A stretch of DNA of 64,000 nucleotides from a bacterium (GTDB taxonomy: Bacteria; UBP7; UBA6624): contig PBAU01000002.1 in NCBI GenBank assembly GCA_002716355.1, positions 107,121 to 171,120 of the forward strand, read 5' to 3'. The notes below the pieces were generated by a model. The model saw only the letters and a list, made by a program, of their open reading frames with translations. It ran no database searches and was not told where the DNA came from. Shown here one piece after another: positions 27,053 to 36,500 of this stretch (position 1 is the stretch's first letter; each line of letters begins with the position of its first letter). The position numbers were made by a program, and so were the translations under genes.

Positions 27053-27703
27053 ATGATGTTGTTTATGAAAAATTATGCTTTGATTTATTTTTTGATCCTT
27101 TTTGTTGTTTGGTGGAGTGATTCTTACAGCAAATCCAATGTAAGTGATTCTTTTGAATCGGTGAATAGTGCTTCTGTCCAGGAAGAGGAAGAAGGGCCAT
27201 CAACTGAATTGGTTATTGGTGAGCATCAAACCGAATTAGGTATAGTTTTTATTTTTGAGGGCGCTATTAAAGACACTATTTACAATGGTACAAACATTCT
27301 GCCAGAAGATGCAACCGATGTACACCTGGAAGCACGTGTCAATTGGGGAAAAGATAGTATTGTTGGTGCTGTTGAGGGTGGTTTTGTGCCATATTTGGAC
27401 ATCAATGCAACAGTTATGAATGAGAGCACAGGCAATCAGGCGTCTGTTGATCTGATGCCACACTTAAACCTTATTGATAACTTTCATTATGCTTTAAACA
27501 TGAAATTGCCTGGAGCTGTTAACGATATATATACTGTTACATTCACCATACAAGGTGATCCTGCAATTGATACACTTTTGTACCATCATGATTTTGTTCA
27601 AGAGTACAGCAGCATGGAAAAACCAAGTTTGATTCCCGAAGAGCTGACCCTTACTTATAAACATATAGATTTTATAGAAATTGCATCAGCAACAAGAAGA
27701 TAA
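27053..27703 (+). CDS. P19/Tp34-like periplasmic metal-binding protein
   Basis: About 216 residues with an N-terminal export signal (hydrophobic Y-F-L-I-L-F-V-V-W-W) and an acidic linker (E-E-E-E-G). The core matches the periplasmic iron/copper-binding family of Campylobacter P19 and Treponema Tp34: D-V-H-L-E-A-R-V-N-W, G-F-V-P-Y-L-D-I-N-A-T-V, a D-L-M-P-H-L-N loop and Y-T-V-T-F-T-I. The first His and the Met/His loop coincide with the metal site of the family. Known members work with an FTR1-type iron permease; none is adjacent here, only a TauE/SafE permease. Several starts are possible (27047 TTG, 27053, 27056, 27065). Confidence 0.68.
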   Translation: MMLFMKNYALIYFLILFVVWWSDSYSKSNVSDSFESVNSASVQEEEEGPSTELVIGEHQTELGIVFIFEGAIKDTIYNGTNILPEDATDVHLEARVNWGKDSIVGAVEGGFVPYLDINATVMNESTGNQASVDLMPHLNLIDNFHYALNMKLPGAVNDIYTVTFTIQGDPAIDTLLYHHDFVQEYSSMEKPSLIPEELTLTYKHIDFIEIASATRR

Positions 27704-27742
27704 CAACTGTATCTTTTATTGCGATATAATATGAAACCCGTT

Positions 27743-28012
27743 ATGAAAAAAGATTTGCATCCTGAATGGCATGACTGCAAGGTTTCATGTGATTGTGGTG
27801 AGAACTTTACTGTGGGTGCTACCGTACCCTCTTTAAAGGTTGAAATATGTTCTGCATGCCACCCTTTCTTTACTAAAAAGCAGAAGTTTATTGACACTGC
27901 AGGACGTATTGATAGGTTCAATGCAAAATTTGGTCAATCCTCGCTATCCGATATCATGTCGAAAAAAAGAAAAGCGAAAAAAGAATCTTCAGAAAAGTCT
28001 GAAGCGCTTTAA
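27743..28012 (+). CDS. rpmE: Ribosomal protein bL31 (zinc-type)
   Basis: An 89-residue large-subunit protein. ATG 27743 gives the family start M-K-K-D-L-H-P-E-W. The zinc-binding cysteines are present in S-C-D-C-G and I-C-S-A-C-H-P-F, so this is the C+ form. R-I-D-R-F-N-A-K-F is the conserved 3' signature. A lysine/serine-rich tail of about 20 residues is longer than in E. coli bL31. A TATAAT at 27725-27730 sits just upstream and may be the -10 of its own promoter, giving a very short leader. It precedes prfA by 3 bases, a common order. Confidence 0.93.
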   Translation: MKKDLHPEWHDCKVSCDCGENFTVGATVPSLKVEICSACHPFFTKKQKFIDTAGRIDRFNAKFGQSSLSDIMSKKRKAKKESSEKSEAL

Positions 28013-28015
28013 CAT

Positions 28016-29089
28016 ATGACAAGCCTAAAGGAGTCAGTGGCTCCATTCCATAAGGAGCTTACAGAGGTTGATAAACAATTATCTGACCCTAACGTAATTT
28101 CAAATCCAAGAAAATTAAAAGAATTAGGTTTGCGAAGGAATTACCTAGAGGAGATAATTGGCATTGCAGATCAATACTTTCAAGCTGAAAAATATTTTGA
28201 TGAATTGAAGGAAGCACTTGATGGTGATGATGTTGAGCTAGCAGAGATGGCTGAGCTGGAAATGGAATCAGCTGAAAAAAAGTATCTTGTAACAAAAGAG
28301 AATTTAGAAAATGCTCTTTTGCCGCCAAATCCAGATGCCCATAGAAATGCATTGTTGGAAATTAGAGCAGGTACAGGTGGTGATGAAGCGGGAATATGGG
28401 CTGGAGATCTTTTTAACATGTATCAAAGAGCAGCGACTGCAGAAGGTTTTAATGTAAAGGTTTTAAATAAATCACAAGCTGAAATGGGAGGCTTTAAGGA
28501 GTTGGTTTGCCAGGTTAAAGGTCGAGGATCCTATGGATTCTTTGCTTCTGAAAGCGGTATCCATAGAGTTCAACGTGTTCCTCAGACAGAAAGTCAAGGC
28601 CGACTGCATACTTCTGCAGCAAGTGTTTATGTTTTACCCGAAGCAGATTCAGATGTGAATATAAATATTGATTTAAAAGATTTAGCAATTGATACATACA
28701 GGGCTTCAGGCGCTGGGGGACAGCATGTCAATAAAACTGATTCAGCTGTCAGGATCACCCATATGCCTACAGGCATTGTTGTTCAATGCCAAGATGGCAG
28801 AAGCCAACATCAAAATAAAGAGACCTGTTTGAATATGTTGAAAACTAAACTTTACAGATTGGAAATTGAAAAACAGGAAGCGGAAGGCGCTCAGAAAAGA
28901 AAATCTGCTGTTGGTAAAGGGGATAGGTCTGAAAAGATAAGAACATACAACTATCCTCAAAATAGAGTTACTGATCACCGTGTATCGATCACTAACCATC
29001 AGCTGAGCTCATTAATGATGGGAGAGGTTCCAGGTTTTTTTAAACAGGTTAATACTGCTTTGCGCCGCATGGACCTGGAAGAAATTTAA
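28016..29089 (+). CDS. prfA: Peptide chain release factor 1
   Basis: Terminates translation at UAA and UAG. The 357 residues have the family coiled N-terminal domain, the G-G-Q catalytic motif in S-G-A-G-G-Q-H-V-N, and the codon-recognition tripeptide P-Q-T in R-V-P-Q-T-E-S-Q-G-R, a PxT motif as required for RF1 rather than RF2 (SPF). It is followed by prmC, the methyltransferase that modifies the GGQ glutamine, one base after its stop. Confidence 0.96.
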   Translation: MTSLKESVAPFHKELTEVDKQLSDPNVISNPRKLKELGLRRNYLEEIIGIADQYFQAEKYFDELKEALDGDDVELAEMAELEMESAEKKYLVTKENLENALLPPNPDAHRNALLEIRAGTGGDEAGIWAGDLFNMYQRAATAEGFNVKVLNKSQAEMGGFKELVCQVKGRGSYGFFASESGIHRVQRVPQTESQGRLHTSAASVYVLPEADSDVNINIDLKDLAIDTYRASGAGGQHVNKTDSAVRITHMPTGIVVQCQDGRSQHQNKETCLNMLKTKLYRLEIEKQEAEGAQKRKSAVGKGDRSEKIRTYNYPQNRVTDHRVSITNHQLSSLMMGEVPGFFKQVNTALRRMDLEEI

Positions 29090-29090
29090 A

Positions 29091-29951
29091 TTGTTTATTG
29101 GTAAGGATATTAATGAAACTGTCAAATTGGCAAGAGATGCATTTGAGTCGATTGGGATTGATTCACCTTGGCTTGATGCAGAGATACTATTAGCAGATTC
29201 TCTTAATTTAACAAGAGAGGAGATTTTAGTTAAAGGAAATAACCCCTTCCCCAGTGAGGATTCTAAAAAATGGCAAAATATTGTTTTAAGGAGAATGAAA
29301 AGAGAGCCTGTTGACAGGATATTAGGGAAAAAAAGATTTAGAAAACTAGATTTCAATGTGGTTCCAGGTGTTTTTTCACCAAGACCTGAAACTGAAGAGC
29401 TTTTAAGCCGTGCACTAGAGAGGATTCCCGAAAATGGTTGTTTTTTGGATCTTTGTTGTGGCACCGGATGTATTGGAATTAGCATTGCCAATGAGAGAAA
29501 TTGCCAAGGGGTTTTATGTGATATTGATACAAAAGCTGTATCCCATGCCCAAAGTGAAGCAAAAAGACTATTGCCAAATGCTGATTTAACGATTGTTCAA
29601 AGTGATCTTTTTGAAAATATAGAGGATAAATTTGATTTGATCGTTTCAAACCCACCTTATATTTCGACAAAAGAAAGAAAATCTCTCCCTCCTGAGGTTA
29701 TAAATTTTGACCCTGAGGGCTCTTTGTTTTGCGGTCCTGACGGTTTGCATGTGTGCAAATCAATCATCGACAAAGCACCGAATTACCTTAATAAAAATGG
29801 TTGGCTTTTGATCGAGTATGGCTTTTGTCAAAAAGACAATGTTTCTAATTTGTTTTCTTCAGATTGGACAAATGTAAAGCAACGAAAACCGTGGGGTGCA
29901 CCACGTTCAGAAAAAGATTTTTTTGTAGAAGCTCAATGGAGCCCATCATGA
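29091..29951 (+). CDS. prmC: Release factor glutamine methyltransferase
   Basis: Methylates the glutamine of the GGQ motif of release factors using S-adenosylmethionine. The 286 residues include an N-terminal helical domain, the SAM-binding L-C-C-G-T-G-C-I-G-I (near residue 122) and the N-P-P-Y-I-S catalytic motif near 186. The start is TTG 29091, immediately after the prfA stop. It overlaps the next gene by ATGA. The gene pair prfA-prmC is widely conserved. Confidence 0.94.
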   Translation: MFIGKDINETVKLARDAFESIGIDSPWLDAEILLADSLNLTREEILVKGNNPFPSEDSKKWQNIVLRRMKREPVDRILGKKRFRKLDFNVVPGVFSPRPETEELLSRALERIPENGCFLDLCCGTGCIGISIANERNCQGVLCDIDTKAVSHAQSEAKRLLPNADLTIVQSDLFENIEDKFDLIVSNPPYISTKERKSLPPEVINFDPEGSLFCGPDGLHVCKSIIDKAPNYLNKNGWLLIEYGFCQKDNVSNLFSSDWTNVKQRKPWGAPRSEKDFFVEAQWSPS

Positions 29952-30724
29952 CTGTCATTCACCCCCCTCGCGAACCATTATTTGAAGCTGCGAGAATGAT
30001 GGATTGGGGAGTTCTTTTGCTTGAAACCGAAACCGTTTTTGGAATTGCTACCAAGCCAAAGAATATAGATAAAATTTTTGAAATAAAATCTAGAGACTAC
30101 ACCAAGCCTTTGTCCTGGGTGTTTCCGCCAAAATCTGATTTTATTATCAATCATCTTCAGCCGAAACAAGGCGAATTTTTTGACTCTTATTGGGAGTGTT
30201 CGGAATTTCATAAAGAAATTTTTGACTACTTGCTCACAGCTCAATTATCAATAACAACTGTTATTCCAGGAGAATCAAAACAGGATAAATGTTTGCCCCC
30301 AGCATCTTCAGAAATGGGGATTGGAGTAAGGTTCGGAAATTTTGGCTTGAATCAATTGGCCCATCTTTCAGGACCTTATCTTTTAACAAGTGCTAACAAG
30401 TCTGGCGATCGGTCACCCAAGATGGTAGAAGAGATTGATGATTCAATTCTTGTGAAAGTATCTGGTTTCTACAATCTTAATGATGTGATAATCGATAACC
30501 CGATTGAAGTGGACGAAGATGGTAAATTTATTTGGGAGGAGGACGAGGAGCCTTTGAGCAATTGGTTTGTTGACCAGGTAAACAAATACCATAAAATCTT
30601 AAAAGGAGAACCTTCCCCTGTGGTTCTGCTGTCAGGCAATACAATTAAAACATTAAGGGGAAGCGTTTCAGAAGGTGTTCAGAAAAGCATGACTGAGGCT
30701 TTTCCCGATTTGAAATTTATATGA
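29948..30724 (+). CDS. tsaC: YrdC/Sua5-domain protein, probable threonylcarbamoyl-AMP synthase
   Basis: Predicted to make threonylcarbamoyl-AMP for the t6A37 tRNA modification. ATG 29948 is chosen because it follows GGAG at 29938-29941 and overlaps the prmC stop; a longer frame begins inside prmC. The 258 residues carry the YrdC nucleotide/bicarbonate site: E-T-E-T-V-F-G-I-A, K-S-R-D-Y-T-K-P-L-S-W and T-S-A-N-K-S-G-D-R-S. The domain is diverged, and its C-terminal 70 residues are acidic then basic. The family also includes YciO, whose role is not established, so the symbol is tentative. prmC-tsaC order is common in bacteria. Confidence 0.75.
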   Translation: MTVIHPPREPLFEAARMMDWGVLLLETETVFGIATKPKNIDKIFEIKSRDYTKPLSWVFPPKSDFIINHLQPKQGEFFDSYWECSEFHKEIFDYLLTAQLSITTVIPGESKQDKCLPPASSEMGIGVRFGNFGLNQLAHLSGPYLLTSANKSGDRSPKMVEEIDDSILVKVSGFYNLNDVIIDNPIEVDEDGKFIWEEDEEPLSNWFVDQVNKYHKILKGEPSPVVLLSGNTIKTLRGSVSEGVQKSMTEAFPDLKFI

Positions 30725-31845
30725 AAGCTTTTAAGGCGTTTTTTGAAAAATATTCTGTCTGGTTTATTTCACTTGGTTCCCCTGGGTTGTTTTTATGGGC
30801 TTTTTTTGAAGCTATATTTTTTCCTTTGCCACCAGATATTGGCCTGATTATTTTTGTTAAAGAGAATCCTGAAATTTGGATAAACTTGGCTGCTTTAAGC
30901 ACTGTTGGAAGCGCATCTGGAGCCATGGTTGGTTGGTTAATCGGGTCTGTTTTCAAGGAGAAATTAGAAATTAAATTTGCCAAAAACAATAAATATCAAA
31001 AAATAAAAAGAAATTTACTTAAATATGGAGGCGAAGCAATTGTGTTTGCTGGCTTTACACCTCTGCCTTATAAATTATTTGCAATAACTTCCGGAATGAT
31101 AGGTTTGCCATTAAAGGTTTTATTTTGGTCTTCCATTATTGGCAGAGGAGCAAGGTTTGCTCTTGTTGGATATGTAACTGCAAAATTCAAAGACGGCATT
31201 AGTGAATTTTGGTCTAGTCCATCTGGATTAATTTGGATTTTTGTTATGTTCTTAGCGTTATTTATTTATGCTAAAAGGAAATCTAAAAATAAAGAAAATA
31301 GGCTTTTTAAACCAAAACATTTAGGCGGACATGATAATAAAACATGGTTAGATGAAGGAGCTTTAAGCTACTTGGTAACAAATCTTAAAGTCAAATCTTA
31401 TTTGGACATTGGTTGTGGCCCTGGAGGGATGATTAAGCTTGCTGAAAGCATGGACCTTAAAGCTTATGGGATTGACGGTGACCCCACTTTGAAATTCAAC
31501 AACCTTGATGTCTTGAAACATGATTACACTAAAGGTGAAAGTGCTTTCGATCAAGCAGTTGATCTTGCTTGGAGTGTTGAATTTTTAGAACATGTAGATG
31601 AGCGCTACCAAGAACACTATATGAAGGATTTTCAAAAAGCAAAATATGTTTTTGTCACACATGCTCCAATCGGCAAAACGGGACATCATCATGTTAATTG
31701 TCAATCGAGCGAATATTGGATTGATGTTTTTGAAAAATACGGCTTTAAATATGAAAGAAAACATACTGAAAATGTAAGAATCCATTCAACAATGCCAAGA
31801 GAGTTTGTAAAAGAAACAGGTTTGGTTTTCTCAAATTTAAACTAG
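30721..31845 (+). CDS. DedA/VTT-domain membrane protein fused to a SAM methyltransferase
   Basis: A 374-residue protein with two halves. Residues 1-185 are a DedA-like VTT (SNARE-associated) membrane domain: E-A-I-F-F-P-L-P-P-D, G-S-A-S-G-A-M-V-G-W, and F-A-G-F-T-P-L-P-Y-K-L-F re-entrant loop, matching proteins that flip undecaprenyl phosphate or phospholipids. After a basic linker (A-K-R-K-S-K-N-K-E-N), residues 195-374 are a class I methyltransferase with motif I Y-L-D-I-G-C-G-P-G-G-M, acidic motif G-I-D-G-D-P and V-E-F-L-E-H-V-D-E. Lengths fit two complete domains, so this is a real fusion by sequence. I infer methylation of a membrane lipid or saccharide. It overlaps the preceding gene by ATGA. 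Confidence 0.82.
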   Translation: MKAFKAFFEKYSVWFISLGSPGLFLWAFFEAIFFPLPPDIGLIIFVKENPEIWINLAALSTVGSASGAMVGWLIGSVFKEKLEIKFAKNNKYQKIKRNLLKYGGEAIVFAGFTPLPYKLFAITSGMIGLPLKVLFWSSIIGRGARFALVGYVTAKFKDGISEFWSSPSGLIWIFVMFLALFIYAKRKSKNKENRLFKPKHLGGHDNKTWLDEGALSYLVTNLKVKSYLDIGCGPGGMIKLAESMDLKAYGIDGDPTLKFNNLDVLKHDYTKGESAFDQAVDLAWSVEFLEHVDERYQEHYMKDFQKAKYVFVTHAPIGKTGHHHVNCQSSEYWIDVFEKYGFKYERKHTENVRIHSTMPREFVKETGLVFSNLN

Positions 31846-31861
31846 GATTGTCTTTAAACAA

Positions 31862-32266
31862 ATGGAGGATACTTTTTTGATAATAAAGCCAACAGCCTTT
31901 AAGGCTGGTTCGGCAGAAGGTATTTTGACAATGGTTAAGCAAAATGGATTTGAAATTATTAAGCAAAAAGAAACCCATATTCCTCTGGAAACAGCAAAGA
32001 AACATTATGAAGAGCATTCGGAAAAACCATTTTTTCCAGGACTTATAGAGTTCATTACAAGTGGTAAAGTTATGCTTGTTCATTTGAGAAAAGATAATGC
32101 AATTCTTGATTTAAGAAACTTAATGGGAAATACCAATCCTGAAAAAGCAGAAGAGGGTACGATTCGAAAGATTTTTGGAAGTTCAATGACTGCAAATGCG
32201 GTTCATGGATCAGACTCTATCAGCTCAGCAAAAAGAGAACTGGAAATTTTTTCTTGTTTGTTTTGA
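31862..32266 (+). CDS. ndk: Nucleoside diphosphate kinase
   Basis: Transfers the gamma phosphate between nucleoside triphosphates and diphosphates. It is 134 residues long, close to the usual 135-145. The start F-L-I-I-K-P-T-A matches the family and the active-site histidine is His115 in N-A-V-H-G-S-D-S. It sits 16 bases after the DedA fusion and immediately upstream of the ribonucleotide reductase operon, a functional neighbour that makes its diphosphate substrates into dNDPs. A weak A/T inverted repeat follows (32288-32304). Confidence 0.95.
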   Translation: MEDTFLIIKPTAFKAGSAEGILTMVKQNGFEIIKQKETHIPLETAKKHYEEHSEKPFFPGLIEFITSGKVMLVHLRKDNAILDLRNLMGNTNPEKAEEGTIRKIFGSSMTANAVHGSDSISSAKRELEIFSCLF

Positions 32267-32305
32267 TTTTTCTATAATAAAAGTACACTTTTTTAAAAAA
32301 AAGAC

Positions 32306-32334
32306 TTGAAAAAATAAATTAAACGACATATACT
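32306..32334 (+). promoter_or_regulatory. Sigma70-type promoter of the nrdB-nrdA unit
   Basis: TTGAAA at 32306-32311 and TATACT at 32329-32334 are separated by 17 bases, close to the consensus for the housekeeping sigma factor. Transcription would start near 32341 and leave an untranslated leader of about 100 bases before nrdB. I found no NrdR-box pair in or around it. Confidence 0.6.
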
Positions 32335-32350
32335 TTCAATTACCCAATAG

Positions 32351-32373
32351 CTCTCCTCGCCCTCCGCGGAGAG
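32351..32373 (+). promoter_or_regulatory. Hairpin in the nrdB leader
   Basis: CTCTCC (32351-32356) pairs with GGAGAG (32368-32373) around an 11-base loop. An overlapping perfect 10-base palindrome CTCCGCGGAG (32362-32371) offers an alternative fold. This is the most GC-rich patch in a very AT-rich leader. No run of T follows, so it is not a standard terminator. A regulatory role is inferred only. Confidence 0.35.
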
Positions 32374-32443
32374 AAAAGAGAAATAACTACCTAACGGGTT
32401 TGTTGTGCAATTTTTTGTTTGGAGCTTTTTGGGTATTTTGATT

Positions 32444-33529
32444 ATGGCAAAAATTTATAAAATTGGTAACAAGGATTTCCTCCTAGATGAACAAAAAGCG
32501 AAAGAGGTTTATTCCGCTAAAAAGGTGATTAATGGTCATGAAACAATGACTTTCAATCTTTTGCCATTGAAATATACATGGGCTTATGACATTTATAGGA
32601 ACATGAAGGCAAACCATTGGGAACCTGAAGATATATCAATGCAAAAAGATATTGAACAGTGGAAATCACAAGATTTTCTAAGCGATAACGAGAGATGGAT
32701 AATAATGATGGGTATTGGTTATTTTTCCGCAGCAGAAGGGATTGTTGGTGACAACATACTTCATGTTGTCAGAGAGAATGTGACAGCTCCTGAACTTAAG
32801 CTTGTTTTGGGCAGGCACACACATGAAGAAAACATCCATGCTGACAGCTTGCTTTACATGATTAGCTCACTAGGGATTAACCCTCATGAATGTGAAGCTA
32901 TGTTTGAGCAAATAGGAACAATAAAAAGAAAGAACTCTTTCGTTACCAAGGTGTCACAATCCCTTCGAAGAGACTTGGATTTAACAAAAACAGAAAATAA
33001 GCAACTTTTTGCTAAAAATTTATTTGTTTTTGGGCAATGCATGGAGGGGACTCAGTTTTATGGTTTGTTTGGAATGATTCTTAGCCTTTATAGACAAAAT
33101 AAATTCCCAGGTATTGGCCAGATGTTTAGATACACACTTAGAGATGAATCCAACCATATTGAACTATTGAGAAATTTATTTATGGATCTGGTTTCGGAAA
33201 ATCCTGACATTTGGAATTCTGATTTCAAAGAGGAGCTCAGATCGCTCATGAGCGAAGCAATACGTCTTGAAAAAGAGTTTATCGATGATTGCCTGCCTGT
33301 CAGCTCAATTGGCTTGAGCCCAGATGAGTTTAAGCAGTACATCGACTATATTGCCAATCGTCGTTTGAAGAGTTGTGGACTAGAGGAATTGACGCCAGGG
33401 ATTACCAACCCTCTCCCGTGGCTAGCAGAGCTGATGGACATCAAAAAAGAACAAAACTTTTTTGAGGGAAGGGTTACAGAGTATCAAAAAGCATCATCAT
33501 TAGAAACCGTCGATGATGATGAGCTTTAA
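32444..33529 (+). CDS. nrdB: Ribonucleotide reductase small subunit, class Ic type
   Basis: A 361-residue R2 protein that generates the oxidant for nucleotide reduction. ATG 32444 (A-K-I-Y-K-I-G-N-K) is chosen over an upstream TTG. Metal ligands are Glu98, Glu129, His132, Glu201, Glu235 and His238. The position of the E. coli radical Tyr122 is Leu136 (E-N-I-H-A-D-S-L-L-Y), and the first ligand is Glu rather than Asp. Both features and the similarity to Chlamydia R2 (Phe127, Glu89) place it in class Ic, which uses a Mn/Fe centre in place of a tyrosyl radical. The C-terminal tail (V-D-D-D-E-L) would dock on NrdA. It is encoded 19 bases before nrdA. Confidence 0.92.
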   Translation: MAKIYKIGNKDFLLDEQKAKEVYSAKKVINGHETMTFNLLPLKYTWAYDIYRNMKANHWEPEDISMQKDIEQWKSQDFLSDNERWIIMMGIGYFSAAEGIVGDNILHVVRENVTAPELKLVLGRHTHEENIHADSLLYMISSLGINPHECEAMFEQIGTIKRKNSFVTKVSQSLRRDLDLTKTENKQLFAKNLFVFGQCMEGTQFYGLFGMILSLYRQNKFPGIGQMFRYTLRDESNHIELLRNLFMDLVSENPDIWNSDFKEELRSLMSEAIRLEKEFIDDCLPVSSIGLSPDEFKQYIDYIANRRLKSCGLEELTPGITNPLPWLAELMDIKKEQNFFEGRVTEYQKASSLETVDDDEL

Positions 33530-33548
33530 TTTTTTATGGAGATGAGTT

Positions 33549-36500
33549 ATGGGAAAGAATATATTTGAAGAAGATCAACATTTAGAGAAAATGATCTCTA
33601 TGGGAAAAGATGAGAAACCAAATTTTAATTGGTCAGAATTATTCAAAGAAGAAGATTCAAAAATTCCTTATGCCCTAGTTATAAAAGACGGTAAAGAAGA
33701 AGCTTTTAATTTAGCTGAAGTCGCTAAAACAATCGGAGAGGCTTTGACAGATTTGCTTTTGTCAAAAAAAGAAGAAGATATTTTTAACGAACAAAACAAA
33801 ACATTTGTTTTAAATGTTGTTGATCTTGTTTCTTCGAAATTAGCTAGCAGGATTAAAGATAAAAAATCTTTAAAGCTGACAAAAAGAGAAGTTTCATTGT
33901 TGGTTGAAAAGGTTTTAATAGAAAGAGATGCACATGATGTTGCTAGAAGCTTAGTGTTTAAAAGATCTTTAAACAACCCAAATCGCGTTAATGATTTTTC
34001 TGGAAGAGTGAAGCTTATAAGGAGAAATGGCCAGGTTGTTCCATGGAATGAAAGAAAAATTGAGAGTGCTGTAAGGAAGGCTTTTCTGTCAATGCAGTTT
34101 GACTCTAGTGCAGCTGTTGATATTGCTAAGTCTGTCACAGGCATCGTGATGGAAAGATCGCAAGAGTTCATGGCAATAGAAGATGTTCAGGATTTAGTTC
34201 AGCAAGAGTTGATGCGTAAAGGGCATTACAAGGTGGCCGAAGCATATATTCTTTATCGTGCTGAAAGGAGATTTGCACGTACTTCACCTCAACAGGATCA
34301 AAATGAACAGCCTGCTCTTATCTCAGTTGCAAGAAATGATGGTTCTACCTTTTTCTGGGATGGCGAGGATCTTCGATTAAGAATCAAGTTTGCCTCAATA
34401 GGGCTTGATTTAATGATGACCGATGATGAGGTTGAAAGTGAGTTAAGAAGATCTGTTTTTTCAAATATCACAATGGAAGATTTGAAAAAAACAATTATCC
34501 TGAATGCAAAATCATTAATAGAAAAAGACTCAGGCTTCAACAAGTTTGCTGGAAGAATCCTTTTAACTTATATTTATGAAGAGGTTCTAGGTTGGGATAT
34601 TGTTAAAGATGGAATTGGACAGCTTAAGAAATTCCATGAAATTGCATTTAAGAGAAATTTAGCAAGAGCTGTAGAGATTGAAAGGATAAATCCTGAAATG
34701 TTAAATTACGACCTTGACAAATTGGCTTCCTTTATCGACCCTTCTTCTGATTTAGGTTTTGACTATTTGGGAATTCAGACCCTTTATGATCGTTATTTAA
34801 TTGTTGACAAAACACAAGCATTGCATAAAAGACTTGAGTGTCCACAATTGTTTTGGATGAGAGTTTCCATGGGTTTGTTTTTAGAGGATGATGACAGGGA
34901 GAAGAATATTGTTCAGCTTTATAAAATGTATAAAAGTAGAAGATTTTGTTCATCGACCCCAACGTTATTTAATTCTGGAACTTTACATTCTCAACTTTCT
35001 TCCTGTTATCTTTATAAAGTTGATGACGACCTTAAATCCATTATGGAAAGAGGCATTGCTGAAAATGCGTATTTGTCCAAATGGGCCGGTGGGCTTGGTG
35101 GAAGCTGGACAGCTGTTAGAGGAATGGGTTCTTACATTAAAGGCACGAATGGAGAAAGCCAGGGCGTGATTCCATTCTTAAAGCTTCATAATGACCAACT
35201 TGTTGCTGTTAACCAAGGTGGAAAAAGAAAAGGTTCCGGATGTGCATATTTGGAAAGTTGGCATAGTGATATCTATGATTTTTTGGATTTGAGGAAAAAC
35301 ACTGGAGATGAACGAAGAAGGACTCATGATCTAAATACTGCAAACTGGATTCCAGACTTATTCATGAAAAGGATGGAAGCACGTGAAAAATGGACACTTT
35401 TCCACAGCAATGAAACTCCTGAGCTACATGATTTGTACGGTTCTGATTTTGAGAAAAAATATGTTGAATATGAAAAGATAGCTAAAGAGGGGAAGATTTT
35501 CAGTGAGGAGATCCCAGCATTGGATCTTTGGAAAAAAATGCTGACAATGCTTTTTGAAACTGGTCATCCATGGATTACGTTTAAAGATGCTTGCAATATG
35601 CGTAACCCGCAAGATCATGTTGGAGTAATACATAGCTCCAATCTTTGCACTGAGATTACACTCAATACTGGCGCTGATGAAACAGCTGTTTGCAACCTAG
35701 GTTCAGTTGTTTTAGACAACCATCTTGACTCCGAAGGAAATCTTGATAGAAAGAAGCTAAGGGAAACAATTAGGATTGCCATCAGAGCTCTTGATAATGT
35801 TATTGATATTAATTTTTATCCAACTAAACCAGCATCAAATTCCAATAACAGGCATCGTCCTATTGGACTTGGGGTGATGGGTTTGCAAAATTCTTTATAC
35901 ATGAAGGATATTGCTTTTGGCTCTGAGGCGGCTGTGGACTTTAATGATGAATTCATGGAAGCAATTGCTTATTATGCGTACGAAGCGTCAAGTGACTTAT
36001 CTAAAGAAAGAGGAAGTTATTCTAGCTTTAAAGGCTCAAAATGGTCTAAAGGAATCATGCCGATAGATAGTTTGGAAAGTTTGGAAAAAGAGCGTAATGT
36101 CAAGATCGATGTACCACGATCTAAAGCTATGAATTGGGATACCCTGAGAAAAAAGATCAAAAAACAAGGGATGAGAAACAGCAATGTTTTAGCTATTGCG
36201 CCAACAGCGACAATTTCCAATATCATGGGCAGCTCTCCCTGTATTGAACCAACATACAAAAACCTTTTTGTAAAGAGCAATCTTTCTGGAGATTTTATTA
36301 GCTTGAACCAGTTCCTTGTTGATGATTTGAAGGATTTAAATTTATGGGATCAAGAAATGCTTGACCAATTGAAATATTTTGATGGAGAGCTTGAGGATAT
36401 TGTTGAAATTCCTCAAAACATTAAGGATAAATATAAAACAGCTTTTTCGGTTAGTCATGAATATTTAATTGATGCTGCTGCAAGAAGGCAAAAATGGATA

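Noticed and set aside
29864-29947. 28-codon extension of the tsaC-like gene inside prmC
   Set aside because: ATG 29948 has GGAG upstream and an ATGA overlap; the extension has no family match.
32288-32304. CTTTTTT/AAAAAAG repeat after ndk
   Set aside because: Pure A/T tract with one G-C pair; could arise by composition.
32306-32345. NrdR boxes at the nrdB promoter
   Set aside because: No pair of ACACWATATATWGTGT-like 16-mers is present; ACATATACTTT is only a partial resemblance.
32405-32443. N-terminal extension of NrdB from TTG 32405
   Set aside because: Adds a hydrophobic segment not found in R2 proteins; ATG 32444 starts the conserved sequence.
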